From assembly GCF_005601135.1 (NCBI RefSeq), contig NZ_CP039381.1:369941-433940 (forward strand): DNA of 64,000 nt, in the 5' to 3' direction. A program made the translations under genes and the position numbers. The stretch's first letter is position 1, and every line of letters starts with the position of its first letter. The stretch is from Ruminococcus bovis (lineage in GTDB: Bacteria; Bacillota; Clostridia; Oscillospirales; Acutalibacteraceae). Below, one piece after another: positions 1 through 8,815 of this stretch. The notes beneath the pieces were generated by a model. It was not told the origin of the DNA and did not search any database. It saw nothing but the letters and a program-made list of their open reading frames with translations.

Positions 1-923
1 GCATCTGTTGAACCTTCTGCTGAACCTGCACCGATAATTGTGTGAAGTTCATCAATAAATAGGATAATATTGTTAGCACTCTTAACTTCTTCAATAATAC
101 CCTTAATTCTCTCTTCAAAGTCACCTCTGTACTTTGCACCGGCAATCATTGAGTTAAGGTCTAGAGCAATAATTCTCTTATCCTTTAGAATTTCCGGTAC
201 TTCACCGTTGGCAATCTTTAGGGCAAGTCCTTCGGCAACTGCTGTTTTACCTACACCCGGTTCACCGATTAGAACAGGGTTGTTCTTTGTTCTACGGCAA
301 AGGATTTGTACTACTCTTTGGATTTCTTCAGCTCTGCCGATTACAGGGTCAATCTCGCCCTTTCTTGCAGCCTCTGTTAAATCTCTGCCATAAGTATCAA
401 GAGCCTTAGTAGAACCGTCACCGTTTACACCTTGACCCTCAGCACCCATACCATTCATAGATCGGAAGTTATCTTCACCATTGCCTAGGTTTAGTGAGTT
501 GCTGATTTCTCTTACAATATTATCGGTATTAGCACCTAGCTGACTTAAAAATCTTACTGAGTAACTGTCGTTATCAGATAGAATTGCAAGAAGTAAATGT
601 TCTGTACCAACAAAGTTGTTGCCGATTCTGTTAGCAATATATACAGCCTTTTGCATAACTCTCTTTAGTCTTGGAGTAAAGTCTTCAATAGAAAGAACAC
701 TCTTTGAACCTACACCGATTGTATGTTCAATTGCGTTTCTAAGGTCAGTTTCTTTTACACCTGATTGAGAAAGGATAGTTGATGCAAAGCCCTCTTTATC
801 CTGTGTAAGTGCAAGTAGCAAATGTTCTGTGCCTACATAAGTGTGGCCAAGTTCAGATGCTACCTTAATTGCACCGTTTAGTGCATCATTAGCTTTTTGT
901 GTGAAACCTTTGAAGTTATACAT
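1..923 (-). CDS. clpC: ClpC, ATP-dependent Clp protease ATPase subunit (partial, N-terminal part)
   Basis: AAA+ unfoldase that feeds proteins, including McsB-arginine-phosphorylated ones, to ClpP. About 307 residues are visible and the C-terminus lies beyond base 1. The translation starts [15 protein letters not shown] and shows two Clp_N repeats (each with a GTEHLLLA motif) over roughly residues 1-150. The first AAA domain follows, with Walker [10 protein letters not shown] at about 220-228 and Walker [10 protein letters not shown] near 290. The start was chosen at 923, behind a GGAAGG Shine-Dalgarno sequence. It is the last gene of the ctsR-mcsA-mcsB-clpC operon, 40 bp after mcsB. Confidence 0.97.
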   Translation of the reverse strand, partial: MYNFKGFTQKANDALNGAIKVASELGHTYVGTEHLLLALTQDKEGFASTILSQSGVKETDLRNAIEHTIGVGSKSVLSIEDFTPRLKRVMQKAVYIANRIGNNFVGTEHLLLAILSDNDSYSVRFLSQLGANTDNIVREISNSLNLGNGEDNFRSMNGMGAEGQGVNGDGSTKALDTYGRDLTEAARKGEIDPVIGRAEEIQRVVQILCRRTKNNPVLIGEPGVGKTAVAEGLALKIANGEVPEILKDKRIIALDLNSMIAGAKYRGDFEERIKGIIEEVKSANNIILFIDELHTIIGAGSAEGSTD

Positions 924-963
924 AAATAACACCTTCCTTTCGATAAGGAAAGCAAATTCCTTA

Positions 964-1956
964 TCAGTTTAACTTATTTCTAATGTATTCTGCTCTGCTA
1001 ATATCTCTATCTTTTACTGTGATTTGTTCACCTAAAATAGTCATTAGTGTTGCAGGTTGTATTTCTACTAATAAATCATTAATTGTTTCAATGTTAATAT
1101 TGTCAATCAACCCGGTACTTATGCCAAATCGCACATTTGAAAGTAGGTTTACTGCCTCTTTGTGGCTCATAATATATGCTGTCTTTAGAATACCAAGCGA
1201 ACGCATAACCTTGTCTTTGGTTTCAATTGACTTTACCAAAGTTTCTCTTTGCTTTAGTTCTTGACTAATAAGTTGGTTTGTAATGTTCTTTAGGTTTTCT
1301 ATTGCTGATTTCTCAGAAATACCAAGGCTGACTTGGTTAGATAGCTGATAAATAGCACCCTCAGAGGAAGAACCCTCACCATGTGCACCTCGAATTGTAA
1401 GACCTAACTTATTAAGGTTATTGGCTAACATATTCATAGCACCTGACTTTTTCAGTGCCGGTAGATGTAACATTACCGATGCTCTCATACCTGTACCTAA
1501 GTTGGTAGGACACTGAGTTAAGTAACCCAGCTTTTCATTAAAAGCAAAATTAAGTTGCTCATCAAGCAATGTATCTAGCTTGTCAGCTAAGTCATAAGCC
1601 TCATCAAGACAAAAACCATTTTCAATAACCTGTAGTCTTATATGGTCCTCTTCGTTTAGCATAATGGAAACTGTACCATTGTTAAGTAACAAAACTGCTC
1701 TGCCTGAAGTATTGCTGATAAATTCAGGACTTACAAGGTGTTTCTCAACTAAAGAAACTTTCATTGTTTCTGACATATTATCAAAATCAATATACTGAAA
1801 ATCCTTTGCTATAGCTGAGTTACCGTTAATAAGTGCCTTTCTTACCTTTTCATCAACTTCAGCTTTGCCTTTGTCACTTAACCTGCAAGGAAAAGGATAA
1901 TCCTTCAAGTTCCTTGCAAGTCTTATTCTGGTTGATATTACAATATTATTATCCAT
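964..1956 (-). CDS. mcsB: McsB, protein-arginine kinase
   Basis: Phosphorylates arginines on damaged proteins to tag them for ClpCP and inactivates CtsR. The 330-residue protein is related to guanido kinases: an [10 protein letters not shown] start, NEEDHIR near residue 118 and a [16 protein letters not shown] nucleotide-binding segment near 150-165. A further in-frame ATG lies upstream at 1983. The start at 1956 is preferred because GGAGG sits at normal spacing and it gives the family-typical N-terminus. The start overlaps the end of mcsA by 8 bases, so the two are translationally coupled. Length is normal for the family. Confidence 0.95.
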   Translation of the reverse strand: MDNNIVISTRIRLARNLKDYPFPCRLSDKGKAEVDEKVRKALINGNSAIAKDFQYIDFDNMSETMKVSLVEKHLVSPEFISNTSGRAVLLLNNGTVSIMLNEEDHIRLQVIENGFCLDEAYDLADKLDTLLDEQLNFAFNEKLGYLTQCPTNLGTGMRASVMLHLPALKKSGAMNMLANNLNKLGLTIRGAHGEGSSSEGAIYQLSNQVSLGISEKSAIENLKNITNQLISQELKQRETLVKSIETKDKVMRSLGILKTAYIMSHKEAVNLLSNVRFGISTGLIDNINIETINDLLVEIQPATLMTILGEQITVKDRDISRAEYIRNKLN

Positions 1957-2479
1957 TGTTGTCCTCCATTGCCTTGATTTCATCTCTTAACTTAGCAGCC
2001 TCTTCAAAGTTCTGAATTTTAACTGCCTCATCAAGTCTTGCCTTTAGGTCGGACAACTTATCCTTTGGTTGTAACTTTTCTTCTGCATTGTCAGGAGTTT
2101 CGGTATATTCAATACCGGCTACTGACTTCTTGCCACAATGGGTTGTGTTGCCATGAATTCTTCTGATTGATGGTAAAAGCATATCAAAGAAAGTATCATA
2201 ACAATCTGCACAACCTACCATACCACTGTCGGCAATATCATAATAGGTACTGCCACAAGTCTTGCAGTGTGTTGACTGACTTATTGATGGTAATGTGTTA
2301 CCGAAGAATGAACCTAACAAACTGTTAAATTCTGAACCAAAGTCAGAGAAAAAGCTGTTTGTTGTATAGCCCATTTCCTTTGCACATTCAGGACACAAAT
2401 CATATTCTTTGTAGTCACCGTTAATTATTGTTTTAATATGAGTATTGGCATTATTCTTACCACATTTTTGACATTTCAT
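1949..2479 (-). CDS. mcsA: McsA, zinc-binding activator of McsB
   Basis: Activator of the McsB arginine kinase. The 176-residue protein has the expected architecture: CxxC pairs at residues 3-6 (CQKC) and about 29-32 (CPEC), two more near 73-76 and 90-93 (CKTC, CADC), and a C-terminal UVR motif at about 145-172 (LKARLDEAVKIQNFEEAAKL) of the kind used to bind Clp ATPases. It lies between ctsR (12 bp gap) and mcsB (8 bp overlap), the conserved Firmicutes order, so family and context agree. Confidence 0.94.
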   Translation of the reverse strand: MKCQKCGKNNANTHIKTIINGDYKEYDLCPECAKEMGYTTNSFFSDFGSEFNSLLGSFFGNTLPSISQSTHCKTCGSTYYDIADSGMVGCADCYDTFFDMLLPSIRRIHGNTTHCGKKSVAGIEYTETPDNAEEKLQPKDKLSDLKARLDEAVKIQNFEEAAKLRDEIKAMEDNNG

Positions 2480-2491
2480 AAATCATTCCTC

Positions 2492-2953
2492 CTAGCTAAT
2501 TGTTGCAATCAACATATTCTTAAATATTGATGCCCTTAAACTATCTCTAATGTTTTGTGGAGCAGTTGCCAAAGCTCTGTCTGACAATGCAACCATCATT
2601 ACATTAGCTAACTTTCTATCAAGTAGTTGCTGACGGTATAAATTTTTAATCATCACCTCTGCAGTTACCTTATCAATTTTATCACCGATAGAATTGACAA
2701 GGTGCATTACAAGTGTTTCGTTATCAGCGTGAACTCTTGTAATTCGGATATAACCGCCACCTCCTCGCCTTGATTCAACCATATATCCTTGTTCCGGTGT
2801 AAACCGGCTGGTAATAACATAATTTATCTGACTTGGCACACACCCAAGTGTGGTAGCAAGTTCGTTTCTTTGGATTTCTGCGTTACCGTTGTGGTCATCC
2901 AGCATTTCCAAAATCGTTTGAGCTACTAAGTCACTCATCTTCATACTACTCAT
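2492..2953 (-). CDS. ctsR: CtsR, class III heat-shock repressor
   Basis: Winged-helix repressor of clp genes, inactivated by heat and McsB. The 153-residue protein begins MSSMKMSDLVAQTILEML and contains the CtsR glycine-rich wing YMVESRRGGGGYIRI at about residues 57-71, which contacts the operator. It is the first gene of the operon and its promoter carries CtsR heptads (3038-3060), so autoregulation is expected. Alternative ATG codons exist at residues 4 and 6, so the exact start is uncertain by a few codons. Confidence 0.95.
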   Translation of the reverse strand: MSSMKMSDLVAQTILEMLDDHNGNAEIQRNELATTLGCVPSQINYVITSRFTPEQGYMVESRRGGGGYIRITRVHADNETLVMHLVNSIGDKIDKVTAEVMIKNLYRQQLLDRKLANVMMVALSDRALATAPQNIRDSLRASIFKNMLIATIS

Positions 2954-3014
2954 CTCTTTTCACTATCTATCAATTGGAGGTTCTTTTCTTAACCTCTCTT
3001 AACTTTGTGACTTT

Positions 3015-3060
3015 ATTATAGGGCTAAAGTCAGATAAAGTCAAAGTCAAAGAAAGTCAAA
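3015..3060 (-). promoter_or_regulatory. Promoter and CtsR operator of the ctsR-mcsA-mcsB-clpC operon
   Basis: On the minus strand TTGACT (3038-3043) and TATAAT (3015-3020) are separated by exactly 17 bases. Three direct AGTCAAA heptads lie at 3038-3044, 3044-3050 and 3054-3060 (plus-strand sense). The last two, separated by GAA, fit the CtsR consensus RGTCAAANANRGTCAAA. The first heptad covers the -35 box, so repressor binding would block RNA polymerase. The boxes are seen directly; regulation is inferred from the family. Confidence 0.9.
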
Positions 3061-3602
3061 TAAAAACCACTAAAGCCGTTTATCTTAAATTAGCTCACTA
3101 ATACTCTTATTTTCTTAAATTTTTAAAAATTTTAGACTTTTTTTGACCTTTAATAAAAACTTTGACTTTCCCCCTATTTTCTTGACCTTTTCAATTCTGT
3201 TTGTGGGTAAAGATTAGTTTGATAAATTAGGGTTTTTCAATTTTGTTTGTGCGTAAAGGTAAGATTGATAAATTAGGGTTTATGGGGCTAGAATTTGCAT
3301 CGTTATATGGTGAATATTTAGAGTTTGCAGAGACTAACCAGCCTCCCTTGTGTAAAGGGAGGGGGACCACGAAGTGGTGGAAGGATTGTTTTGGTAGGCA
3401 CTTTAGATTATATAAGATTTATTCGATATATGATGTAGGGAACGAACAATGTTCGTTCCGTTATTTATAGATAATTTTTATCTTATCGTACACATTTTAT
3501 CTAGAGAACACTATCTACCATAACAATCCCTCAGTCGCTCTTTAAAAGTAAATTGTCATTCTTCCAATTTACGAGCGACAGCTCCTTTACACAAGGGAGG
3601 GT

Positions 3603-4669
3603 AGATTATAATAACAAGTGCAACACTAAAAAAATAGACAATATGAAAACCAACGTGTAAAATGTAGTTGCAACACCAAACATAATACGGAGGTAATCAT
3701 ATTGTCATATACACATCTTACACTAATTGAAAGAGAATGTCTACAAGAATTTTACGAAAAAGGATATAGCATAAGAAAAATTGCAAAAATACTTGAACGA
3801 AGTCCTTCTACAATCAGCAGAGAATTAAAACGGAATTTTAGTAAAAAACGCAAACACTATCATTCTTGGGGCGCACATGTAAAATATTTAGTAAGAAGAA
3901 AGGATTGTCATAGAAAAATAATTTACTCATATACACAGATATATATAATTATGTATTTGATAAATTACATTCCTTTTGGTCACGAAATAATAGCCGATAA
4001 ATGGAATTTAAATCATAATATAAAGATTTCTTTTCTTCTATTTATCGTGCAATTCGTTCCAAATTATTCCCGGGTATTTCACCTGCATCACATCTTAGAA
4101 GAAGAGGAAAACCTTACAGAACTGAGCGTAAGACCTACACTAAACATTCTGAAAAATCAATTCATAATCGTGATTCTGTAATTGATGAGAGAGGAAGATT
4201 TGGTGATTATGAGGGAGATACAATTTACGGTTCAGTTGGAAAAGGCTATCTTGTTACTGCTATTGATAGAAAATCAAGATTTCTTGTAGCTGCTACCTGT
4301 AAAGATAAATCTATTTCATCAATTAATTCAGCTTTTAGAGAAGCTTTTGAAAAGCTTCTTTAAAAATCAAGCCACTTACATTAACTTTAGATAATGGTTC
4401 TGAATTTAACGGATATGCTGATATTGAAAAAGATTTAGATTTAGAAATATATTTTGCAGATGTTCATGCTCCTTGGCAACGAGGTTCAAATGAAAATATC
4501 AATGGACTATTAAGATTTTTCTTTCCAAGAGGTACTGATTTCAGAAAAGTCACAAGAGCACAACTTGATGCAGTCCTTGATAAAATCAATAATAGACCTA
4601 GAAAATGTTTAGACCTTCTTTCACCTATTGACTATTTTAATCAAAGTGTTGCACTTGGTTTGACAATCT
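3603..4669 (+). mobile_element. IS30-family insertion sequence, left copy (inactive)
   Basis: About 1067 bp. The ends are imperfect inverted repeats: AGATTATAATAACAAGTGCA at the left against AGATTGTCAAACCAAGTGCA read inward from the right. It contains one transposase gene with disrupted frames. A second copy in inverted orientation at 12690-13754 is near-identical but differs by at least two single-base indels. The element sits inside repeat R1. Confidence 0.85.
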
Positions 4670-4671
4670 AA
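3702..4671 (+). pseudogene. IS30-family transposase, frameshifted
   Basis: DDE transposase remnant. It starts at TTG 3702 behind GGAGG; the N-terminus (LTLIERECLQEFYEKGYSI, then RSPSTISREL) is the IS30 helix-turn-helix. The frame is lost near 4030, where the conserved ISF-(S)IYRAIRS segment is split. It resumes as KLFPGISPASHLRRRGKPYR through GDYEGDTI (first Asp) to an in-frame TAA at about 4361. It continues in the -1 frame with LTLDNGSEF (second Asp) and HAPWQRGSNENINGLLRFF (Glu) to the stop at 4669-4671. All three catalytic residues are present but lie in different frames. The inverted copy shares two of these breaks. Confidence 0.85.
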
Positions 4672-4781
4672 GGAGCCTTATTTGCTAAAATTTACTACTC
4701 TATACTCATCCCCACAAACCCAAATTTATCTAACTAACTTTTTCACACAGATAAAATTAGAAAAATTAAATACAAAAGAAA

Positions 4782-4804
4782 AGACCTAACTTTCGTTAGG
4801 TCTG
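4782..4804 (-). terminator. Intrinsic terminator downstream of the TetR gene
   Basis: Perfect 9-bp stem AGACCTAAC/GTTAGGTCT with a TTTC loop. On the minus strand it is followed by TTTTCTTTTG. It lies 10 bases past the TetR gene stop. Confidence 0.8.
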
Positions 4805-4813
4805 ATTTAAGAA

Positions 4814-5440
4814 TTAATCTTCTCTATATTCTTTTTTTAGGCAACCATTTTTGATGATTTTTAGCTTTTTGTTTAAAATCTTAATAGCCTCGTCGGTATC
4901 TATATCCATAAACAAAACATCAAAAATTGCATTTTTAGAAATAGACATTAGCATTTCAAATAGAATTCTAATATCTTCCGGTGAATTATCAAAAGAAAAT
5001 TTCCTTGTGTCTATATTAGGTATAAGTTCATTAAAGTAGGTGATAGACCTTTCACAAATTCTATCAAGAATAGACTTTGCGTTTACAGATACACCGGGTA
5101 CAAACTTCTGCATTTGGCTTTTTGCTTTAGGTTGGCTAACTTTGGTGAAATGCTGGGACATAACCTCTTCCATTGTAGCGAAAAGGTCGCCCTTGTATTT
5201 AACAAGAGTATTTGTAAAACATTCCTTGATACTGTCCATTATTCTGTCAGCAAAAATATCGTAAAGGTCGCCCTTATCATCAAAATATTGATAGAAACTA
5301 CCCCTGGAAATATTTGCCTCTTTAATAATACTGTTGATGCTTATTTTATCAAGTGGTACTCTGTCAAATTCTGCTTTAATGGCTTGGTAAATTCGTTCCC
5401 TTTTTGTTTCAGGTAGATTGTAAAATGTCTGCTTAATCAT
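4814..5440 (-). CDS. TetR/AcrR-family transcriptional regulator
   Basis: One-component repressor of 208 residues. The N-terminal helix-turn-helix is typical: KRERIYQAIKAEF, then ISINSIIKEANISRGSFYQY at about residues 33-52, then FDDKGDLYDIFADRI. The C-terminal ligand domain is divergent and its ligand cannot be read from the sequence. A 17-bp palindrome lies 36 bp upstream of the start and is a probable operator. Unlike many TetR genes it has no adjacent efflux pump: its neighbours are repeats R1 and R2, then leuA. Its target genes are therefore unknown beyond likely autoregulation. Confidence 0.88.
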   Translation of the reverse strand: MIKQTFYNLPETKRERIYQAIKAEFDRVPLDKISINSIIKEANISRGSFYQYFDDKGDLYDIFADRIMDSIKECFTNTLVKYKGDLFATMEEVMSQHFTKVSQPKAKSQMQKFVPGVSVNAKSILDRICERSITYFNELIPNIDTRKFSFDNSPEDIRILFEMLMSISKNAIFDVLFMDIDTDEAIKILNKKLKIIKNGCLKKEYRED

Positions 5441-5475
5441 AATTTCTTATCTCCTTTAAAAAGTACCGCAACTTA

Positions 5476-5492
5476 TATGACATCCTGTCATA
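5476..5492. promoter_or_regulatory. Palindromic operator, probably for the TetR-family regulator
   Basis: TATGACATCCTGTCATA is a perfect inverted repeat with 7-base arms and a 3-base centre, located between the TetR start (5440) and repeat R2. Its position and symmetry fit a TetR dimer site. That the neighbouring regulator binds it is inference. Confidence 0.6.
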
Positions 5493-5599
5493 ATAATACT
5501 ATTTCCATTTAAAAATGTCAAGAAAAATGTTTATATATAAAAGTACTTGTGCAAAATTATTTACACATTAACTAATTTAGAAAAGTAAAATTAGTTCAA

Positions 5600-6262
5600 T
5601 AAATTAGGGTTTTTCAATTTTGATTGTGGGTAAAGATTAGTTCGATAAATTTGGGTTTGTGGAGTTGTTTATGTAATGTAGGTTAATTAGATATCAACCG
5701 ATTAATTCATTTAATTTATAGTTTTATCCCTCCTTCAGTCGATTTATAAAAGGTAAATTGCCGTACCGTCAATTTACAATCGACAGCTCCCTCGTCTGAG
5801 GGAGCCAAGCATAATATGTACAAACTTATAAATTTGTACATAATTAAAGAAATTGTACATACCTTGTTGGCTCCCTCGCTGAGGGAGCTGTCATTTGTGA
5901 ATTGCAAATCAATTCACCTTTTAAAGAATGACTGAAGGAGTGGTTGATATTTTAAACTTGTTTAAAATATCATCATAGAAGAAACTTTCCTTTATTTCTA
6001 ACTATAAAATACAATGAACATTATGAGATACAGTTGTAGGGGACATCATTGATGTCCCGTTACAAACTAGCCTTTATATAGGTACTTTGCCCTATGTAGC
6101 AAGTTATAATTTCTAGTTTCTACATAGGACAAAATTGTATAAAACATTTTACTATTAAACGGGCGAACGATGTTCGCCCCTACGACTGTAAGCCAAAATT
6201 TTGTTATAATTCACACCCACAAACCCTAATTTGTCAATCTAAACTTATGCAAAAATAAGTGT
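5600..6262. repeat. Dispersed mosaic repeat, copy R2
   Basis: This 660-bp gene-free stretch carries the family ends (GATTGTGGGTAAAG and AAATTTGGGTTTGTGG near 5620-5660; ACCCACAAACCCTAATTTGTC near 6207-6230). Inside are the hairpin CTCCCTCGCTGAGGGAG (5871-5887), the module ending in GAATGACTGAAGGAG (about 5926-5940), the palindrome GGGGACATCATTGATGTCCC (6039-6058) and GGGCGAACGATGTTCGCCC (6160-6178). The modules reappear in other combinations at R4, R6 and R7. No protein is supported here. Confidence 0.75.
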
Positions 6263-6283
6263 TAACTGTAAAAAGGAAAAAGA

Positions 6284-6314
6284 AAGAAGTCAAAACAAAT
6301 TGCTTTGACTTCTT
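6284..6314 (-). terminator. Probable intrinsic terminator of leuA
   Basis: AGAAGTCAAA and TTTGACTTCT form a 10-bp stem. On the minus strand TTCTTTTTCCTTTTT follows. It lies 114 bp past the leuA stop. Confidence 0.65.
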
Positions 6315-6427
6315 CTATAACAATATTATAAATTTATAACATATAATTTCTACAATAAGATAACAAATCTATCACAATATAGCATTCATAACTAAATAAC
6401 AGAAATGTAAATTAAAAAACAAGAAAA

Positions 6428-8113
6428 TTACTTATCTTCAGCTTCATTTCTGTTGATAGCATTTAGCACACCTAGGATTGAGCTATAGTTAACATTATGG
6501 TCAATGCCAACACCGAAAATTCTCTTATTTTCAGGTGTTTCAAGTTCAATGTAAGAAACTGCCTGAGAGTCACTACCTTCGCTAATAGCATGTTGACTAT
6601 AAGAACGGAACTTATACTGGTCAATGCCAATCTTCTTTATAGCGTTGAAGAATGCATCAATAGGACCGTTACCAACACCGGTTGTGTTTCTCTTATCAGT
6701 ACCGTCAATAACGATAGTACCCTTAAAGTGAACATACTCCTTGCCATTTTCGCTTTCTTCAAAGATACGGCTGTTTTCAATAACATACTTCTGTGGGTGT
6801 TCTAGGTAGTTATCCTTAAATACTTCAAATAGTTCCTTTGGTACAAGCTCTCTGCCTAGTTCATCACACTTAACCTGAACTAATGCACCGAACTCTGGAT
6901 GCATTTTCTTTGGTAGTTCGTAGCCAAAGTTGTGTTCCATAACATAAGCAGCACCACCCTTACCACTCTGTGAGTTAATACGAATGATAGGCTCATACTG
7001 TCTGCCAACATCAGCAGGGTCAATTGGAATATATGGAACTTCCCAGTAGTCTGAGTTAGTGTCCTTGCAGTACTTAACACCCTTGTTGATAGCATCCTGA
7101 TGGCTACCTGAGAATGCAGTAAATACTAGTTCACCAATATAAGGCTGTCTTTCGCCAATCTTCATATTAGTGCATCTTTCAAAGATTTCCTTTAGCTTTG
7201 GTAGGTTAGAGAAATCAAGTTCAGGGTCAACACCCTGTGTGTACATATTTAGGCCAACAGTAACAATGTCTAGGTTACCTGTTCTTTCACCGTTACCGAA
7301 TAGTGTACCTTCAACTCTCTCAGCACCTGCAAGTAAAGCAAGTTCTGTTGCAGCAACACCTGTACCTCTGTCGTTGTGAGGATGAACTGAGATAATAGCA
7401 CTTTCTCTGTTCTTTAGGTGCTTGATAAAGTATTCAATCTGATCGGCATATGTGTTAGGTGTACACATTTCTACTGTGTTAGGTAGATTTAGAATAATAG
7501 GGTTTTCAGGTGTACATTCAAGCACATCCATAACCTTTTCACAGATTTTAACTGCATTGTCCATTTCTGTGCCACTAAAGCTTTCAGGACTGTATTCAAA
7601 TCTAATGTTTGTGTCACCGTCATAGTTGTCTGTTAGTTCTTTAATTAGCTTTGCACCTTCAACTGCAATGTCAATGATACCATCTATATCTTTCTTAAAT
7701 ACAACTTTTCTCTGTAAAGTAGAAGTTGAATTGTAGAAGTGAACAATAACATTCTTAGCACCCTTAATAGCCTCAAATGTCTTTTTGATTAGGTGTTCTC
7801 TTGCTTGTACAAGAACCTGAATTGTAACATCATCAGGAATATGATTTCCTTCTATTAGTTCTCTACAGATTTCGTATTCTGTTTCTGATGCTGATGGGAA
7901 ACCGATTTCAATTTCTTTGAAACCCATATCGCATAGTGCATGGAAGAATTCCAACTTTTCTTCAAGATTCATAGGGTCAATCAGTGCCTGGTTGCCATCT
8001 CTTAGGTCAACACTACACCAAGTTGGAGCTTTTGTAATTACTTTTGTAGGCCATTCTCTGTCCGGTAAATCAATCTGCTTAAAAGGAATATACTTTTTGT
8101 ATCCTTCTTTCAT
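6428..8113 (-). CDS. leuA: 2-isopropylmalate synthase (LeuA, long-type)
   Basis: Condenses acetyl-CoA with 2-ketoisovalerate, the committed step of leucine synthesis. The start is set at 8113 (MKEGYKKYIPFKQIDLPD) behind AGGAGG, not at the in-frame codon 32 residues upstream, which falls in the leader. The 561-residue protein has the catalytic-barrel motif SVDLRDGNQALIDPM near residues 36-50, the metal-binding HPHNDRGTGVA near 245-255 and a C-terminal LeuA dimer/regulatory domain from about 430. The N-terminal region resembles the actinobacterial/yeast-like long LeuA type. Expression is controlled by the T-box leader just upstream. No other leucine gene is adjacent. Confidence 0.94.
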   Translation of the reverse strand: MKEGYKKYIPFKQIDLPDREWPTKVITKAPTWCSVDLRDGNQALIDPMNLEEKLEFFHALCDMGFKEIEIGFPSASETEYEICRELIEGNHIPDDVTIQVLVQAREHLIKKTFEAIKGAKNVIVHFYNSTSTLQRKVVFKKDIDGIIDIAVEGAKLIKELTDNYDGDTNIRFEYSPESFSGTEMDNAVKICEKVMDVLECTPENPIILNLPNTVEMCTPNTYADQIEYFIKHLKNRESAIISVHPHNDRGTGVAATELALLAGAERVEGTLFGNGERTGNLDIVTVGLNMYTQGVDPELDFSNLPKLKEIFERCTNMKIGERQPYIGELVFTAFSGSHQDAINKGVKYCKDTNSDYWEVPYIPIDPADVGRQYEPIIRINSQSGKGGAAYVMEHNFGYELPKKMHPEFGALVQVKCDELGRELVPKELFEVFKDNYLEHPQKYVIENSRIFEESENGKEYVHFKGTIVIDGTDKRNTTGVGNGPIDAFFNAIKKIGIDQYKFRSYSQHAISEGSDSQAVSYIELETPENKRIFGVGIDHNVNYSSILGVLNAINRNEAEDK

Positions 8114-8159
8114 AGGAAAAACCTCCTTGTCTTTCGTAAAAAATAATACATAAAATACA

Positions 8160-8425
8160 TAAAAAAACGCCCCTAAAAATAGGGACGAACAAATTATCCG
8201 TGGTACCACCCAAGTTTAAGCATATGTCACCATATACTCCTTAAGAACTTCCAACAAAGTTCTGACCAATAACGAGGTCTGCCGTCTTGCCCTTATAAGA
8301 CAAGAAACTCCGGGATGAGTTATACATATAAGTTTTGACACTGTTTTACACCAACCAACAGTTCTCTTCGCTCTAAAACAAATATCTTTTTCCCTTCATA
8401 GTTTTTAAGGGTTATTTTTTTGTGT
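8160..8425 (-). promoter_or_regulatory. T-box riboswitch (leucine specifier) controlling leuA
   Basis: The conserved T-box TGGGTGGTACCACGG is at about 8199-8213 on the minus strand. It is followed by a terminator stem CGTCCCT/AGGGGCG with a TTTTTTT tail (8161-8188). Upstream is a Stem I-like region containing GGTTGGTGTAAAAC and the triplet CTC (8317-8319), consistent with a leucine specifier codon. Uncharged tRNA-Leu would stabilise the antiterminator. T-box and terminator are seen directly; the specifier is inferred from its position and the downstream gene. Confidence 0.92.
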
Positions 8426-8431
8426 AATACT

Positions 8432-8460
8432 ATTATATTAATGGGGAATAGGAATGTCAA
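8432..8460 (-). promoter_or_regulatory. Sigma-A-type promoter of leuA
   Basis: TTGACA (8455-8460) and TATAAT (8432-8437) on the minus strand are separated by exactly 17 bases. The implied transcript start near 8425 yields the T-box leader. Confidence 0.85.
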
Positions 8461-8763
8461 GACTTTTATAAATAATATTCTATCTTTGTCTATATTTTTT
8501 GTAGTAAAACCTCTGTATGTTGAAAAGTTACAAAATTCAATAATATACATTAATATATGTTTTAATATTCTAAATGTTGACATATACAAAAAATAGCAAT
8601 ACAATATAGATAACTATGTTTTTTCATTTAACAATGTAGTAGAATTATAAATAGTTCAAATATAAAAGTGGTCCGGAATTATATATAAATTTTTTACATA
8701 AATCTTAAGTTATATTGACTATTGTTACAATGATGAGATTTTCTGAAAAAATTTTAAAAAATA
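8461..8763. other. AT-rich intergenic region between divergent leuA and sigma-factor genes
   Basis: About 300 bp of A+T-rich sequence. Open frames here have no ribosome-binding site or recognisable protein. Apart from the leuA promoter at its left edge and the candidate ECF promoter at its right edge, nothing was recognised. Confidence 0.6.
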
Positions 8764-8795
8764 TGTAACCTTTTTTGTACTTGAAAAGTGTTATA
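8764..8795 (+). promoter_or_regulatory. Candidate ECF-type autoregulatory promoter
   Basis: TGTAACC (8764-8770) lies about 17 bases before GTGTTATA (8788-8795), roughly 20 bases before the sigma-factor start. A TGTAAC/TGAAAC-like -35 is typical of autoregulated ECF sigma promoters in Firmicutes. The assignment is inferred from the motif only. Confidence 0.4.
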
Positions 8796-8815
8796 AGTAA
8801 GAGAGGGTAAAGAAG

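Larger units (their letters stand above)
3193..4768. repeat. Dispersed mosaic repeat, copy R1, interrupted by an IS30-type element
   Basis: Starts with two nested copies of the family end (TTTGTGGGTAAAG followed by GATAAATTAGGGTTT, at about 3200 and 3240). It ends near 4700-4768 with the inverted form (CCCCACAAACCC, then AATTTATCTAACTAAC). The interior includes the palindrome GGAACGAACAATGTTCGTTCC (about 3439-3460) and the module with CCCTCAGTCGCTC and GAGCGACAGCTCC (3530-3600). The locus at 27955-28690 contains a version without the IS. The 75-codon open frame at 3243 lies wholly in this repeat and is not called. Confidence 0.75.

Noticed and set aside
3243..3470. 75-codon frame, with an identical 62-codon frame at 13888-14076 on the other strand
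   Set aside because: Both lie inside the two copies of the same palindromic repeat. The identity reflects DNA duplication, there is no ribosome site, and the product is low-complexity.
5716..5907. 63-codon minus-strand frame
   Set aside because: Contained entirely in repeat R2 and translated through its hairpins (CTCCCTC...GAGGGAG).
4814..8113. TetR gene as regulator of leuA
   Set aside because: leuA has its own promoter and T-box. The TetR palindrome is only upstream of tetR, and a gene-free 1-kb repeat separates the two.
8320..8604. 94-codon minus-strand frame upstream of leuA
   Set aside because: Runs through the leuA promoter and T-box Stem I, which are well supported, and has no ribosome site.
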